Of a stretch of DNA of 33,057 nucleotides, positions 16,992 to 25,616 are shown piece by piece. Numbering within the stretch: position 1 is the stretch's first letter; the number at the start of each line of letters is the position of its first letter. This DNA comes from Clostridia bacterium (lineage in GTDB: Bacteria > Bacillota > Clostridia > Oscillospirales > CAG-272). The stretch covers positions 1 to 33,057 of the forward strand of contig JAFPWV010000051.1 in NCBI GenBank assembly GCA_017412675.1, in the 5' to 3' direction. The position numbers and the translations under genes are program-made. The notes beneath the pieces were generated by a model. It did not search any database. It had not been told where the DNA came from and worked only from the letters and a program-made list of their open reading frames with translations.

Positions 16992-17895
16992 AACGGAATT
17001 CAACAAGACGCAGGTGATCAAATATCTGATCTGGACCTTCGCGCTCGCGTACGGCATCCAGATCGGCGCGGCGTATCTGTACAGCCATGTGAACAAGATG
17101 ATCGGACAGCTGGTGATCGCGGCGATGATGTTCGTCCCGACGCTCGGCGTGCTGCTGGCCGGCGCCAAGCTGAAGGGCATGGGCTGGAGACCTCAGATCC
17201 GGAAGAACGTGGGGCCGATCCTCTTCGCGTGGTTCGCGCCGATCGTTCTGACCGTCGTCGGCGCAGCGCTGTATTTCCTCGTCTTTCCAGGACATTTCGA
17301 TCTGAGCGGGGAGTACCTGACAGCGAGCGCCGGCCCGGAAGTGCTGGAGCAGATGAAAGCTGAGGGGCTGACCTATCGCGCCTATGTCCTGATCACCGCG
17401 GTGTGCAGCTGCACCTATGCGCCGCTGATCAACATGTTCGTGGCGCTCGGCGAAGAGATCGGCTGGCGCGGATTCCTCTATCCGCAGCTGAAGGCGCGCT
17501 TCGGCACGCGGAGGGGCTGGCTCCTCGGCGGCGTGATCTGGGGCGCGTGGCATTGGCCGCTGATCTGGCTGATCGGCTATGAGTACGGTGCGGCAGTGGG
17601 AAACGCCGCCGGATATGGGGGATTCCCCGTTTCAGGGATGCTGCTCTTCTGCGTCATCACAGTCGGATGGGGCATCCTGCACGACTGGCTCTGTGAAAAG
17701 AGCGGGAGCATCTGGGTGCCGGCGCTCTTCCACGGCGCGATCAACGCAGCAGCGACCATCCCTCCGGCGCTGTGTCTGACCGACACCGGTTCCGCGAGAC
17801 TGCTCGGCCCTGCGCCGATGGGGATCCTCGCCGGTCTGCCGCTGCTCATCGCGGCAGCGATCGTGTTCATGCGGCACAAAGAGCCGGAAAAGTAA
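16984..17895 (+). CDS. CPBP-family intramembrane metalloprotease
   Basis: 303 residues. ATG 16984 lies inside the MerR gene's end with AGGAGG upstream. Several membrane helices surround the CPBP (Abi/Rce1) motifs: GEEIGWRGFLYPQL (E157, E158, R162), WGAWHWPL (H190) and ALFHGAIN (H250, N254). These residues bind the metal and form the active site in the membrane. Family members act as CaaX-type proteases or in bacteriocin immunity and maturation. Translational coupling to the membrane-tethered MerR protein suggests that one controls or modifies the other, but nothing shows this directly. A hairpin at 17909-17937 ends the unit. Confidence 0.92.
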   Translation: MRKTEFNKTQVIKYLIWTFALAYGIQIGAAYLYSHVNKMIGQLVIAAMMFVPTLGVLLAGAKLKGMGWRPQIRKNVGPILFAWFAPIVLTVVGAALYFLVFPGHFDLSGEYLTASAGPEVLEQMKAEGLTYRAYVLITAVCSCTYAPLINMFVALGEEIGWRGFLYPQLKARFGTRRGWLLGGVIWGAWHWPLIWLIGYEYGAAVGNAAGYGGFPVSGMLLFCVITVGWGILHDWLCEKSGSIWVPALFHGAINAAATIPPALCLTDTGSARLLGPAPMGILAGLPLLIAAAIVFMRHKEPEK

Positions 17896-17908
17896 GCAAA
17901 CAAAAAAC

Positions 17909-17937
17909 GATCCCCACAGTTTCGCGCTGCGGGGATC
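17909..17937. terminator. Bidirectional terminator between convergent genes
   Basis: GATCCCC-A-CAG pairs with CTG-C-GGGGATC around a 7-base loop. On the minus strand it is followed by GTTTTTTG (strong); on the plus strand by TTTCCTGTT (weaker). It serves both the CPBP gene and the minus-strand Ntn-hydrolase operon. Confidence 0.8.
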
Positions 17938-17955
17938 TTTCCTGTTCTGTGATGT

Positions 17956-19104
17956 TTACGGTTTGAGCGCGGCGCTCCAGCCCTCGGAGAAGTTCTCTCG
18001 CCGGTACCATGTCGCCGTCAGGTTCATCTGATCGTAGATCACGCTCCACTCCGTGCGCTCGTTCGGATCGGGGTCGAAGTTCGATTCTCCGGCGGCGGTC
18101 AGCGCGTCGCGCACCTGATAGACCGAGGCGGTCGGGTGATCCGCGAGGAAAGCCTCGAGGACCTTGAACCGCTCGTGGGACTGCGCCGCGCCGATCCCGT
18201 GCTTCTCTCCCTCGGCGACGTAGAAATTCGTGAGGACGGGCGTCTCGGTGACGATCATCTCCTGCTGGATGTATTCCACGGCGACGGCGTGTCCCTCGGC
18301 GTCGGTCACGGCAAAGTGGATCATCATATCGTAGGAGCCGTGCAGGTCGTACTGTCCGAGCAGCGCGATCGCCTCCTCCACTGTCGCCGCCCGGTCGAGC
18401 AGGAGCCGGAGCGCGGTGGTCGTCGTGAGATCGGGCAGATCGGTCCGCTGCCGGATGCGGTCGGAATCGCTGATCATGTTGACGGATACGGCGAGGCCTT
18501 TTTCGTTCATGCCGTCGAGAGGCGCATAATAGGCGGCTGCGGCGAGGGCTGCATCGGACAGATTCGCCGCGCTCTCCTTGATGAAGTCGACGTTGACCGT
18601 CGAGAAGGAGGCATACGCGCCGTCCGGATGCGCTTCGAGAAGGAGGACCTCGCGGCAGCTCCAGTCAAAATTGCGGCCGAAGATCCTGCCGCCGTCCGGG
18701 GACGTGACTGCGACCGTACTGCATCCGACACCCGGGATCTGAAAATCCAGCCCGGGTACCGAGAGATGTCCGCTTAAGAATGCGAGCACCTCCCGGTCAG
18801 AAGACGCGCCGCCTTCTTCGAGAAACGCGGAGAAGCCGCAGTCCCCGACCCGCGCGAGATAGACGCCCTTCGAGATCTCCTCCATCCCGTTCGCGGGAGC
18901 CGAGACCGTCACGGCGTGCAGATCCTGTTCCGAATCGTCGGGGGCCGGGGCGGGTTCCTCCTCTTCCGGCGCGGCTTCCGTCTCCGGCACCGGCTCGGCG
19001 GCTGTCGGGGTATCCGGCGCGGGCTCGGCGGACGGTTCGTCCTTCGCACAGGAGGCGAGGGTCAGGATCAAGAGTGCGAGAAGTATGCAAATCCGTTTTT
19101 TCAT
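17956..19104 (-). CDS. Lipoprotein of the choloylglycine hydrolase/linear amide C-N hydrolase (Ntn) family
   Basis: 382 residues, ATG 19104 with AGGAG. A lipoprotein signal ends at LASC (C19), followed by a Pro/Glu/Ala linker to about 60. The Ntn-hydrolase core shows GVGCSTVAV with C128 as the probable nucleophile, FGRNFDW (R144, D147), PLDGMNEKGLAVSVNM, and a late EWSVIYDQMNLTATWYRREN. In the family the nucleophile Cys becomes N-terminal after processing; here about 110 residues precede it, as in C45-type autoprocessed acylases. The reaction is amide hydrolysis: bile-salt amides, penicillin V, N-acyl amino acids or peptidoglycan-derived amides are possible. It is the last gene of a four-gene operon, 21 bases after the GH99-like gene. 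The surface location fits a substrate outside the cell; the substrate itself cannot be assigned. Confidence 0.85.
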   Translation of the reverse strand: MKKRICILLALLILTLASCAKDEPSAEPAPDTPTAAEPVPETEAAPEEEEPAPAPDDSEQDLHAVTVSAPANGMEEISKGVYLARVGDCGFSAFLEEGGASSDREVLAFLSGHLSVPGLDFQIPGVGCSTVAVTSPDGGRIFGRNFDWSCREVLLLEAHPDGAYASFSTVNVDFIKESAANLSDAALAAAAYYAPLDGMNEKGLAVSVNMISDSDRIRQRTDLPDLTTTTALRLLLDRAATVEEAIALLGQYDLHGSYDMMIHFAVTDAEGHAVAVEYIQQEMIVTETPVLTNFYVAEGEKHGIGAAQSHERFKVLEAFLADHPTASVYQVRDALTAAGESNFDPDPNERTEWSVIYDQMNLTATWYRRENFSEGWSAALKP

Positions 19105-19125
19105 GATGTCAGAATCTCCTGCGGT

Positions 19126-20226
19126 TTATGCGCCGAACACGTCCCGGATCGCTTCGAGATAGCCGTAGCCATACACGTCGTCCGGTTCGAGATAGCTCAT
19201 CTCCGTCCACTCGTTCCACGAATTGATCGTGATGAGCGGCACGGTGTTGTACCTGTCACAGTATTCCTTCGCCATCCGAAGACCTCTTTTGAAATTCTCC
19301 GGCGTGTTGTTCTTCATGATCGGCCGGGTGAGGAAGTGATGGCGGGGATTGTTGTCCCAGCCGACGGTCACATGCGGATAGTAGGGGACCTTGTATTCTG
19401 TCCGGACGCGCTCCCATTCCCGCGCCACATCCGGAAGGATCTCGAGGTAATCCCGGTTGCAGTCGACGAAATGGACGAACTGATAGTGCGTCACGGAATC
19501 GAAGCCGAGCAGGTCGACAACGTCCTTCGTGGAGCCCGTGCGCCCGCTGTCCACGCCGCTCACGTCCACGGCACCCTCGCCCCAGATCGTGAGCTGGAGA
19601 TGCAGGTCGGGGAATCCAGCTTTCCTGACGAGCGCGCGGAATGCGTCGACCGCCTCGCGCGTCTTATCCACGCCGCCGAGACCGCGCATCAGGTTCATGA
19701 CGTCGTAGATCATGAACACCGGGCAGCCGTCGATTTTATAGTAGTTCGGCCGCCGGAAGTACTTCTCGATCACCCGGCTGCACACGCGGTCGAATTCCTC
19801 GCGGGGCTGGGAGCCGAGCCAGATCACGCCATCGCGCCCGGACTGCCGCTTGTCCCACGTATAGCCCGCGTCGTGGTTCGCCCACATGAGATAGAACTGC
19901 ATATCCCCGTTGTTCGGCGCGCCGAGGAACCCGTCGTCGAGGCATTGCTCGAGGAACGGGCGCCGGTCATACCAGTACCAGTCATAGATGAAGACGTTCA
20001 CCCCGTGGCGGAGCGCTTCCTTGATCTGGAATTCCATGACCTGCGGGTCCGCCTCGTCGACCGTGCCCCAGAGCGGATGCCGGGGGAGGATCTGCCCGTC
20101 GACGCGGCTTTCGGCGGAGAGAACGGACTGCCATTCGCCGATCCCCTGCTCCCAGAACTGATAGGAACGCGGCTCCTTCCCGGTATAGGACGGCCAGATA
20201 TAGGCTGCGATGTCGTATTTCTTCAT
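19126..20226 (-). CDS. GH99-like (WbsX-type) glycoside hydrolase domain protein
   Basis: 366 residues, ATG 20226 with AGGAG. The whole protein is one GH99-like barrel: an N-terminal DIAAYIWPSYTG, HGVNVFIYDWYWYDRRPFLE, GCPVFMIYD, and a C-terminal INSWNEWTEMSYLEPD (E339, E342), the signature of the WbsX/GH99-like group. True GH99 enzymes are endo-alpha-mannosidases; WbsX-like members sit in O-antigen and rhamnan clusters and their activity is mostly unproven. No signal peptide. It lies between a solute-binding lipoprotein gene and the Ntn hydrolase gene with 21-base gaps on both sides. An alpha-mannan or O-glycan substrate is inferred only from family. Confidence 0.9.
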   Translation of the reverse strand: MKKYDIAAYIWPSYTGKEPRSYQFWEQGIGEWQSVLSAESRVDGQILPRHPLWGTVDEADPQVMEFQIKEALRHGVNVFIYDWYWYDRRPFLEQCLDDGFLGAPNNGDMQFYLMWANHDAGYTWDKRQSGRDGVIWLGSQPREEFDRVCSRVIEKYFRRPNYYKIDGCPVFMIYDVMNLMRGLGGVDKTREAVDAFRALVRKAGFPDLHLQLTIWGEGAVDVSGVDSGRTGSTKDVVDLLGFDSVTHYQFVHFVDCNRDYLEILPDVAREWERVRTEYKVPYYPHVTVGWDNNPRHHFLTRPIMKNNTPENFKRGLRMAKEYCDRYNTVPLITINSWNEWTEMSYLEPDDVYGYGYLEAIRDVFGA

Positions 20227-20247
20227 GATGGTTCTCCTGTTGTCCGT

Positions 20248-21783
20248 TTATTTGATGCCTTCGTACTTTTCCAATAGCTTTTCGAGGGATTTCATCGTGA
20301 CCTTTTCATTCTTGGCGAGGGAGGATGCGGCGTTCTCACAGCTCCTTGCGGAGGCGAGAAGGCTGCGGATCTTGCCGATGGGGGAGTTCAGACTGCCGCC
20401 GAAGATGTAGCCGATGTCAAGATAGATCCCGTCGACGATGATGTCGAGCATCTGCGAGGTCTCGGAGTCCCGGGAATACTTCGCCTTGAGCGCCGTCTCA
20501 AAGTAGGCGGGCGTCACCGTGCGGAAGGACTCCGCGCTCATCGCTTCGAGGAACGCCGCGACCATGGCCGCATCCGGCTCCGTGACGGGGATGCTGAACG
20601 AGGAGGACGCGTCGTGGACATACTCGGCGTATTTCTCCTGCGCCGTGTCCAGCTTCGGCATGGGCAGGATCCCGAAATCGGACTCCATATCCCGTAAAAG
20701 GTCGATGCCGGAGAGCATCCAGGTGACGAAGATCGTCTGGTCCGCCTTCATCGTGTCCATGATCTGGTCGTTGTTGTAGGGCAGACGCAGGGTGTTCGTC
20801 CCCTCGAAGAGGAGCTTGTGCATCTTCTCCGTGAAGGTGAACATCCGGTCGCATGTGGCGTTGAAGAACCAGGTCCCGTCGTCGCCCTTCTTCAGGTATT
20901 CGACCCTGGCCGCGCCGTAGAAGGAATCCGCGCCGAGCGTGTCGGTGTTCGTGAAGTAGTGGCCGAAGATGTCGCCCTCATCCGGCGTCCCATTGCCGTT
21001 CGCGTCCTGATAGACCGGCTCGCAGAGGGAGGTCATCTTGTCGATGGTCCATTCGCCCTCGTTCACAATCTGATAGAGGTTCACCTCTCCGTTATAAAAG
21101 GTGTCGAACAGCGTCTTGTTGAAGAACATGACGAACGCGCCGGAGATCATCGTCTGCCCGATCTCGCCCATGACGGTGTAGTTGTGGCCGTTGAAGTTGG
21201 TCTGTTCGAGGAAAGCCTGGTTATACCACGGGGCCGAGAAATCCAGATAGGGCAGTTCGTTCATCGGCAGCAGGATGTTTTCCATCGTGAGGGACATCAT
21301 CGAATACATGCCGTTCCCGAGAAGGTCATAATCGTTGGCCCCGGACGCGACGGATTTCTGGATCTGGGAGTTCGTGCCGCCGTGGATGTTGACGTCGGCG
21401 AGGATCAGATCCATCACGATGTTCAGCCTCTCCTGCGCCGCGAGGTTCCGGGCGTACACCGCGTCGTTGACCACTTCGCCGTTCAGCTCTTCCGCCTCGA
21501 ATTCCATCAGGGTGTCCCGGTCGCCGCCGCGCGTGTAAAAGTGGAGCGTCGCGCCGCCGAAATCGAGGTCGTCCGGCAGGGAATCCTTCACCTCGGAGCG
21601 TCCGTTGCCCTGGGGCTCCTCGGGATCGTCCGCCGTGACTGCCGGGATCCCGGCATCGGAAGTGACTTCCGGCTTTCCGGCGGGGTCGTCAGTCAATCCG
21701 TTCCCGCCGCCGGAGCAGGAGACGGCTCCCGCGAGCATCAGCGCCGCAAGGAGCAGGGAAAGGATGCGTCGTCCGTTTTTCAT
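20248..21783 (-). CDS. Extracellular solute-binding lipoprotein (ABC sugar uptake)
   Basis: 511 residues from ATG 21783, preferred over a longer frame because AGGAGG sits 7 bases upstream and the signal peptide starts there. The signal ends AVSC (C23), then a Gly/Pro/Glu linker to about 65. The binding-protein body shares motifs with the genes at 1-1412 and 25617-27077: NDAVYARNLAAQERLNIVMD, APWYNQ, and a Ca-loop-like DANGNGTPDEGD followed by IFGHYF; later FGILPMPKLD and AYFETALKAKYSRDSE. It should deliver oligosaccharides to an ABC importer, but no permease gene is adjacent. It sits between the GH106-like gene (32-base gap) and the GH99-like gene (21-base gap), so its ligand may be a rhamnose- or mannose-containing glycan. 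Confidence 0.92.
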   Translation of the reverse strand: MKNGRRILSLLLAALMLAGAVSCSGGGNGLTDDPAGKPEVTSDAGIPAVTADDPEEPQGNGRSEVKDSLPDDLDFGGATLHFYTRGGDRDTLMEFEAEELNGEVVNDAVYARNLAAQERLNIVMDLILADVNIHGGTNSQIQKSVASGANDYDLLGNGMYSMMSLTMENILLPMNELPYLDFSAPWYNQAFLEQTNFNGHNYTVMGEIGQTMISGAFVMFFNKTLFDTFYNGEVNLYQIVNEGEWTIDKMTSLCEPVYQDANGNGTPDEGDIFGHYFTNTDTLGADSFYGAARVEYLKKGDDGTWFFNATCDRMFTFTEKMHKLLFEGTNTLRLPYNNDQIMDTMKADQTIFVTWMLSGIDLLRDMESDFGILPMPKLDTAQEKYAEYVHDASSSFSIPVTEPDAAMVAAFLEAMSAESFRTVTPAYFETALKAKYSRDSETSQMLDIIVDGIYLDIGYIFGGSLNSPIGKIRSLLASARSCENAASSLAKNEKVTMKSLEKLLEKYEGIK

Positions 21784-21815
21784 GTGATGCCTCCTATATG
21801 AATTTGTGTATTTAT

Positions 21816-24404
21816 TCAGTTTTCCTTCAGCCACGTCAGGGGACCGATGAGGCCCGAGGCAGGGATCGCCATGTAGGCGGAGAACCCGTCGCGTACGGCG
21901 TTGGCGAGCGTGTTCGACACCTCGATCACGAGCTCATTTTCGCCGTCCCGGAGCGCGTTCGTCAGATCGTAGCGGTACGGCGGGCAGACGCGGACGCCGA
22001 GATCGATGCCGTTGAGCCACAGATGCGACGTCTGCCCGACCTCGCCGAGATCGAGCGCGCGGGATCCCCGTTTGCCCTCGAAGGCGGCGGTGTAGCAGAT
22101 CCGGCCGGAGAAGGCGGGGTCGCGGTCCGCCGAGGTGATGCTGAAGAGCGCGTCGGATGCTGCCGCGTCGGCAACGGTCGTAAAGTGATCAAGGTCGCTG
22201 TACGGCGCGGTCTCGACGCGGAAGGCGAGGGCGGCGGGGACAGCTTTCGTCCACGTTTTTTTTGCCGGGAGCGCGGGGAGATCGCCGTCCTTCTCAAAGA
22301 CCGCGATCACGGACTGATACGGCGCGAGGCTCAGGGCCATGGTGCCGTCCGTGACGGAGATCGCCGCGCAGTCGTCGTTCAGCAGATCGAGGAGAACGCC
22401 GCCCGTCACACCGTCCATTCCGGACAGCCGGACCGTCGTCTCGACCGGATCCGCCGTGGATTCGTTCACGAACATGCAGATCTCCGATGACCCCGCCGTG
22501 TAGTGGCAGATCCGGAGCATCGGGAAGCCATCGACCTCGATGTCCCGCACGAGGAATCCGCCGAGGCAGGCGAGCAGTTCTTCCGGCGTGGTGTCCGGCT
22601 TCATGCGGATCACGCGCACACCGTCGGCTTCGAGCCTCTCGAGCGCTTCCGTCAGCGGAACGGGCAGGAGCTTCGCCGCCGGGACGATCAGGGCCTGGTA
22701 CGCCGCTGGACCGACACGGAGCAGCCCGCCCTCGGCTTTCGCGGGATGGACCCGGCTGCCGCTCGAATCTCCCGTGAAGCAGTCGGCGGGGAGAATGTCG
22801 AAATCGATATGCGCGTCATAGAGCGTCTTTGCCGGGACCTGCGTCAGCATCGCGTCGCCGTCCTTGTTCATCCATTCGGCGTCGGCGTGATAGAGGATCG
22901 CGCAGTCCGCCCGGTGGACGCCGCCCGAGAGCAGATGCGCCGCGCGGTTGCCGTAGGTCATGAGCTTCGAAAACGCCTCGAACTGCGGATCGACCCCGTT
23001 CGCGCCGAAATGCGGCGGACAGTCGGGATCGGGGAACGCCGGGGAGAACGCATGTGGAACGAACCGGTTCACGCCCCGCACAAGCAGATAGTCGAGCAGC
23101 CACTTCATCGCGGGGCCGCCCTCCGCCCATCCGTATGCGCCGAAGACCTCGCACATCGCCCGGCCCTCCGTCTGTGTCCCGATGTGGGCGAAGGAAGAGG
23201 CGAGCTTGGCGAGAACGTAGTCGAAGAACGCGGGGTCGGCGTTGTTGCCGAACGTGGAAGAGGTGTGGATGTAGTCCGTCATGCCAGGCATGATCTGATG
23301 GAGCACGATGTCGATGCCGCTCATGTGCTGTCCGTCGAGGGAGCGGAAATAGTGTCCCGCGCTGCATCCGGTCCGGGCGTGCGCGTTCATGTCCTCGATG
23401 ATGTGTCCGATATACTGTACGCCGTGCGCCTCGCACCAGTCGCCGAGCTGCCGGGTGAAGCAGTCGCGGTAGAGCTTCGTCACGGCGTCCATGTAGGCGT
23501 GCCGGACATCGCCCGTCGCCTCGCCCATGCCGAACCAGAGGGCGGGGAGGTACGGCATCGGGTCAAACCCGAGCGCGGCTTCCATCATGCCGGGGATCCG
23601 GTCGTTCCACGGAAGCGCGAGTCCCGGCATCCCGACGCGGTGGTCATACATCCCGCGGTCGACGGCGTGCGCTCCGTACCAGGTGTTCCCGAGCGACGGC
23701 TCGTCCGAGAAAAATCCGGCGATCGTGCTGCCGAAGTATTTCGCATAGTGTTCGTAGTGGCTTTTATAAACCGCGTCGATCAGCACCCGGACGGATTCCT
23801 CCGAGAGCATGTCGATGTAGTCCGGATGGCTCGTCCCTTTGCGGGTCTTGTAAAGGAAGAACACCCGCCAGCATCCCGCGGGGATCGAGAAGCGGAGGAA
23901 TCCGTCCTTCACGCCGTCCGTCAGCCGGATCCACTCCGGCGCGCAGTCCTCGAGGATCTTGCTCTCCGTCGAGGGAACTCTCCGGCAGGCATAGACATCG
24001 AGGAGGATGTGGTCGCCGTCCGTTTTGTCCGCCAGCAGCAGGGCGTCCGTGAGCGGCCCCATCACATCAACGTGACGTTCGGCGAGCTGCCAGTTGCGGA
24101 GCTCGGGATGCTCCTTCATCCGTCCTGCCGCGTGACCGGTCGGGAAGTGGTCGTCGTCGAGGATCCAGACCTTCATCCCGCGCTTCTCAGCCTCCGCGAG
24201 AATGATATCCATGTCGCGCCACCAGCCCTCGCCGACGAAATCCCGGTGAGGCCGGGACTCGACGCAGAATGCGCGGCAGCCGCTTTCATAGATCCGCTCC
24301 ACCTCTGCGGGAATGGTGTCGGTGTGGTCTCCGTGCTGCCAGTAGAAGGGAAGCATGTAGTTGTCTTCATTTCCCTTCAGTACGTCAAATAGCCGCTGAT
24401 ACAT
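21816..24404 (-). CDS. GH106-like glycoside hydrolase (alpha-L-rhamnosidase type)
   Basis: 862 residues, ATG 24404 with GGAGG 8 bases upstream. The central TIM barrel starts near the N-terminus (PFYWQHGDHTDTIPAEVERIYESG in outline, residues 19-42), with FSDEPSLG (D234, E235), YIGHIIEDMN, and TQTEGRAMCEVFGAYGW (E413, E419), which match the layout of Glyco_hydro_106-type enzymes. A class-I-glutaminase-like segment follows (ALIVPAAKLLP). The C-terminus (about 760-860) is a jelly-roll carbohydrate-binding fold (SHLWLNGIDLGVRVCPPYRYDLT). GH106 inverting rhamnosidases use Ca2+. No signal peptide, so it probably acts inside the cell. It is the first gene of the minus-strand operon with the binding lipoprotein, GH99-like and Ntn hydrolase genes. 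A related unclassified family is the main alternative. Confidence 0.8.
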   Translation of the reverse strand: MYQRLFDVLKGNEDNYMLPFYWQHGDHTDTIPAEVERIYESGCRAFCVESRPHRDFVGEGWWRDMDIILAEAEKRGMKVWILDDDHFPTGHAAGRMKEHPELRNWQLAERHVDVMGPLTDALLLADKTDGDHILLDVYACRRVPSTESKILEDCAPEWIRLTDGVKDGFLRFSIPAGCWRVFFLYKTRKGTSHPDYIDMLSEESVRVLIDAVYKSHYEHYAKYFGSTIAGFFSDEPSLGNTWYGAHAVDRGMYDHRVGMPGLALPWNDRIPGMMEAALGFDPMPYLPALWFGMGEATGDVRHAYMDAVTKLYRDCFTRQLGDWCEAHGVQYIGHIIEDMNAHARTGCSAGHYFRSLDGQHMSGIDIVLHQIMPGMTDYIHTSSTFGNNADPAFFDYVLAKLASSFAHIGTQTEGRAMCEVFGAYGWAEGGPAMKWLLDYLLVRGVNRFVPHAFSPAFPDPDCPPHFGANGVDPQFEAFSKLMTYGNRAAHLLSGGVHRADCAILYHADAEWMNKDGDAMLTQVPAKTLYDAHIDFDILPADCFTGDSSGSRVHPAKAEGGLLRVGPAAYQALIVPAAKLLPVPLTEALERLEADGVRVIRMKPDTTPEELLACLGGFLVRDIEVDGFPMLRICHYTAGSSEICMFVNESTADPVETTVRLSGMDGVTGGVLLDLLNDDCAAISVTDGTMALSLAPYQSVIAVFEKDGDLPALPAKKTWTKAVPAALAFRVETAPYSDLDHFTTVADAAASDALFSITSADRDPAFSGRICYTAAFEGKRGSRALDLGEVGQTSHLWLNGIDLGVRVCPPYRYDLTNALRDGENELVIEVSNTLANAVRDGFSAYMAIPASGLIGPLTWLKEN

Positions 24405-24438
24405 GTGATTTGCCTCCGCGTTTTTGAGGTCGCTCCGG

Positions 24439-24454
24439 GCCGGGGATCCCCGGC
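24439..24454. promoter_or_regulatory. 16-base perfect palindrome in the leader of the GH106-like operon
   Basis: GCCGGGGATCCCCGGC reads the same on both strands. It lies between the probable -10 (24505-24510) and the start codon at 24404, about 50-65 bases into the transcript. With no loop it is a poor hairpin but a good operator shape (LacI or GntR style). Which protein binds it, if any, is unknown. Confidence 0.45.
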
Positions 24455-24504
24455 TTGTTCTGCGGAATCGGCGAAACTGCCCGGAAACGCCCCTGATTTG
24501 ATTT

Positions 24505-24510
24505 ATTATA
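24505..24510 (-). promoter_or_regulatory. Probable -10 box for the GH106-like operon
   Basis: TATAAT on the minus strand about 100 bases before the GH106-like start, in an AT-rich stretch (24480-24545). No good -35 exists at 17 bases (TAGTAT), so the promoter may need an activator such as the AraC protein encoded just upstream. Confidence 0.5.
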
Positions 24511-24596
24511 CTGGATTTTTTGAAAAAATACTATAAAAATTCTCTACGAAAAATCGTGAGTTTGTGACCGATTCGACGCGGGATAGCCGGACACGA

Positions 24597-25424
24597 TCAT
24601 CTCCGTTCAGGCGTTTCATAGACGCCGAGAATGTAGACGGAATCCTTCAGCGGTCCCGAGCCTCGTCCGTGGCGCGGCGATTCATCGTATTCTTCTGCGA
24701 ATGCGCGATTGAAGCTCCTTACGCTCCCGAAGCCGCTGGCCATCGCGATTTCGGTGATGGACAGATCGGACTCCTCGAGAAGCGCGCGCGCGTAATCGAG
24801 GCGGTAGCTGTTGACCACGCGCCGGAAATTGATCCCGACATTGGTGGCAAAGATCCGGCTCAGATAGTGCGCATCGTACCCGCAGTTTTCCGCGATGTCT
24901 TCGAGCGTGATCTTTTCTCGGAAATGCGCATGAATATAGGCAAACATCGAGGAAAGAAGGGAGGATTGCGTGGCGCGGCGGCTGACGAGTTTTGTATGGG
25001 AAAGATATTCCGCAAGAAAGAGGTAGAGGAATCCCTTGAGCGTGTATTCCCTGTAGTCCTTCCGAACGGCGATCGCATCGAGGTAGCGGTTCGTGAGTAC
25101 ACTCGGAACGGGAAAAACCGATGTCGTCCCGCTCTTTCCGGCAATCTCCTTTGCGAAAGAGCCGACGGTGTCCGGTGAAAACACATGCACAAACGTCCCG
25201 GATGAGCCGACCGTATCGTAGGCATGCATCTGATCCGAGAGGATCAGCGCACAGCTCCCGGGGGTGAGAATCTCACTCCGGTCTTCCGTCATCACGCGGA
25301 TCTCCCCGAAGGTTGGAATCACCAGTTCAAAGTCCTGATGGAGGTGGCGGTCGAATCGAAAATTCTCGAAATATGTCAGATCGTGATGTTTGGCAATGTT
25401 GGCGTTGATGGTTTGGTAGTACAT
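24597..25424 (-). CDS. AraC-family transcriptional regulator
   Basis: 275 residues, ATG 25424 with a weak RBS (GAGGCG). Residues about 10-110 are a cupin-like sensor (FENFRFDRHLHQDFELVIPT, GSCALILSDQMHAY). Residues about 165-258 hold two helix-turn-helix motifs (ITLEDIAENCGYDAHYLSRIF; SITEIAMASGFGSVRSFNRAF). The C-terminal tail after the second HTH (SPRHGRGSGPLKDSV) departs from the usual SPxxYR pattern and runs about 20 residues longer. It is divergent from the solute-binding/GH51 pair and upstream of the GH106-like operon, so it could regulate either or both. It has its own promoter with a dyad in the spacer (25464-25492). Family is certain; inducer unknown, probably an arabinose- or rhamnose-containing sugar by context. 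Confidence 0.93.
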   Translation of the reverse strand: MYYQTINANIAKHHDLTYFENFRFDRHLHQDFELVIPTFGEIRVMTEDRSEILTPGSCALILSDQMHAYDTVGSSGTFVHVFSPDTVGSFAKEIAGKSGTTSVFPVPSVLTNRYLDAIAVRKDYREYTLKGFLYLFLAEYLSHTKLVSRRATQSSLLSSMFAYIHAHFREKITLEDIAENCGYDAHYLSRIFATNVGINFRRVVNSYRLDYARALLEESDLSITEIAMASGFGSVRSFNRAFAEEYDESPRHGRGSGPLKDSVYILGVYETPERR

Positions 25425-25463
25425 AGGTGCGCCTCATGGATCGGAAAGGATTGCTCTGCTTAT

Positions 25464-25492
25464 GTTATACCGAAAACTTCGGCACATTTCAA
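25464..25492 (-). promoter_or_regulatory. Sigma-A promoter for the AraC gene with an internal dyad
   Basis: On the minus strand TTGAAA (25492-25487), 17-base spacer, TATAAC (25469-25464). The spacer holds the dyad CCGAA-AAC-TTCGG (25470-25482), placed where a bound repressor would block polymerase. A related half (CCGAAA) recurs at 25513-25518 nearer the divergent promoter. Confidence 0.75.
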
Positions 25493-25534
25493 GGGATTTG
25501 TGTGATTTTTGTCCGAAATTTCAGCTTTTCCAAC

Positions 25535-25563
25535 TTGTTTTTTGCGCCTGTGTCGTTTATACT
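25535..25563 (+). promoter_or_regulatory. Sigma-A promoter for the solute-binding/GH51 operon
   Basis: TTGTTT (25535-25540), 17-base spacer, TATACT (25558-25563), about 54 bases before the TTG start at 25617. It is divergent from the AraC promoter, with the -35 boxes 42 bases apart. Confidence 0.7.
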
Positions 25564-25616
25564 GGATTTGTCTGTAGAATAACTGTGTATCCCCGATGGG
25601 GAGAAAGGAGATCGCA

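Noticed and set aside
22503-24392. 629-codon plus-strand frame opposite the GH106-like gene
   Set aside because: Composition is typical of antisense reading in GC-rich DNA; the opposite strand has clear glycosidase motifs and an RBS.
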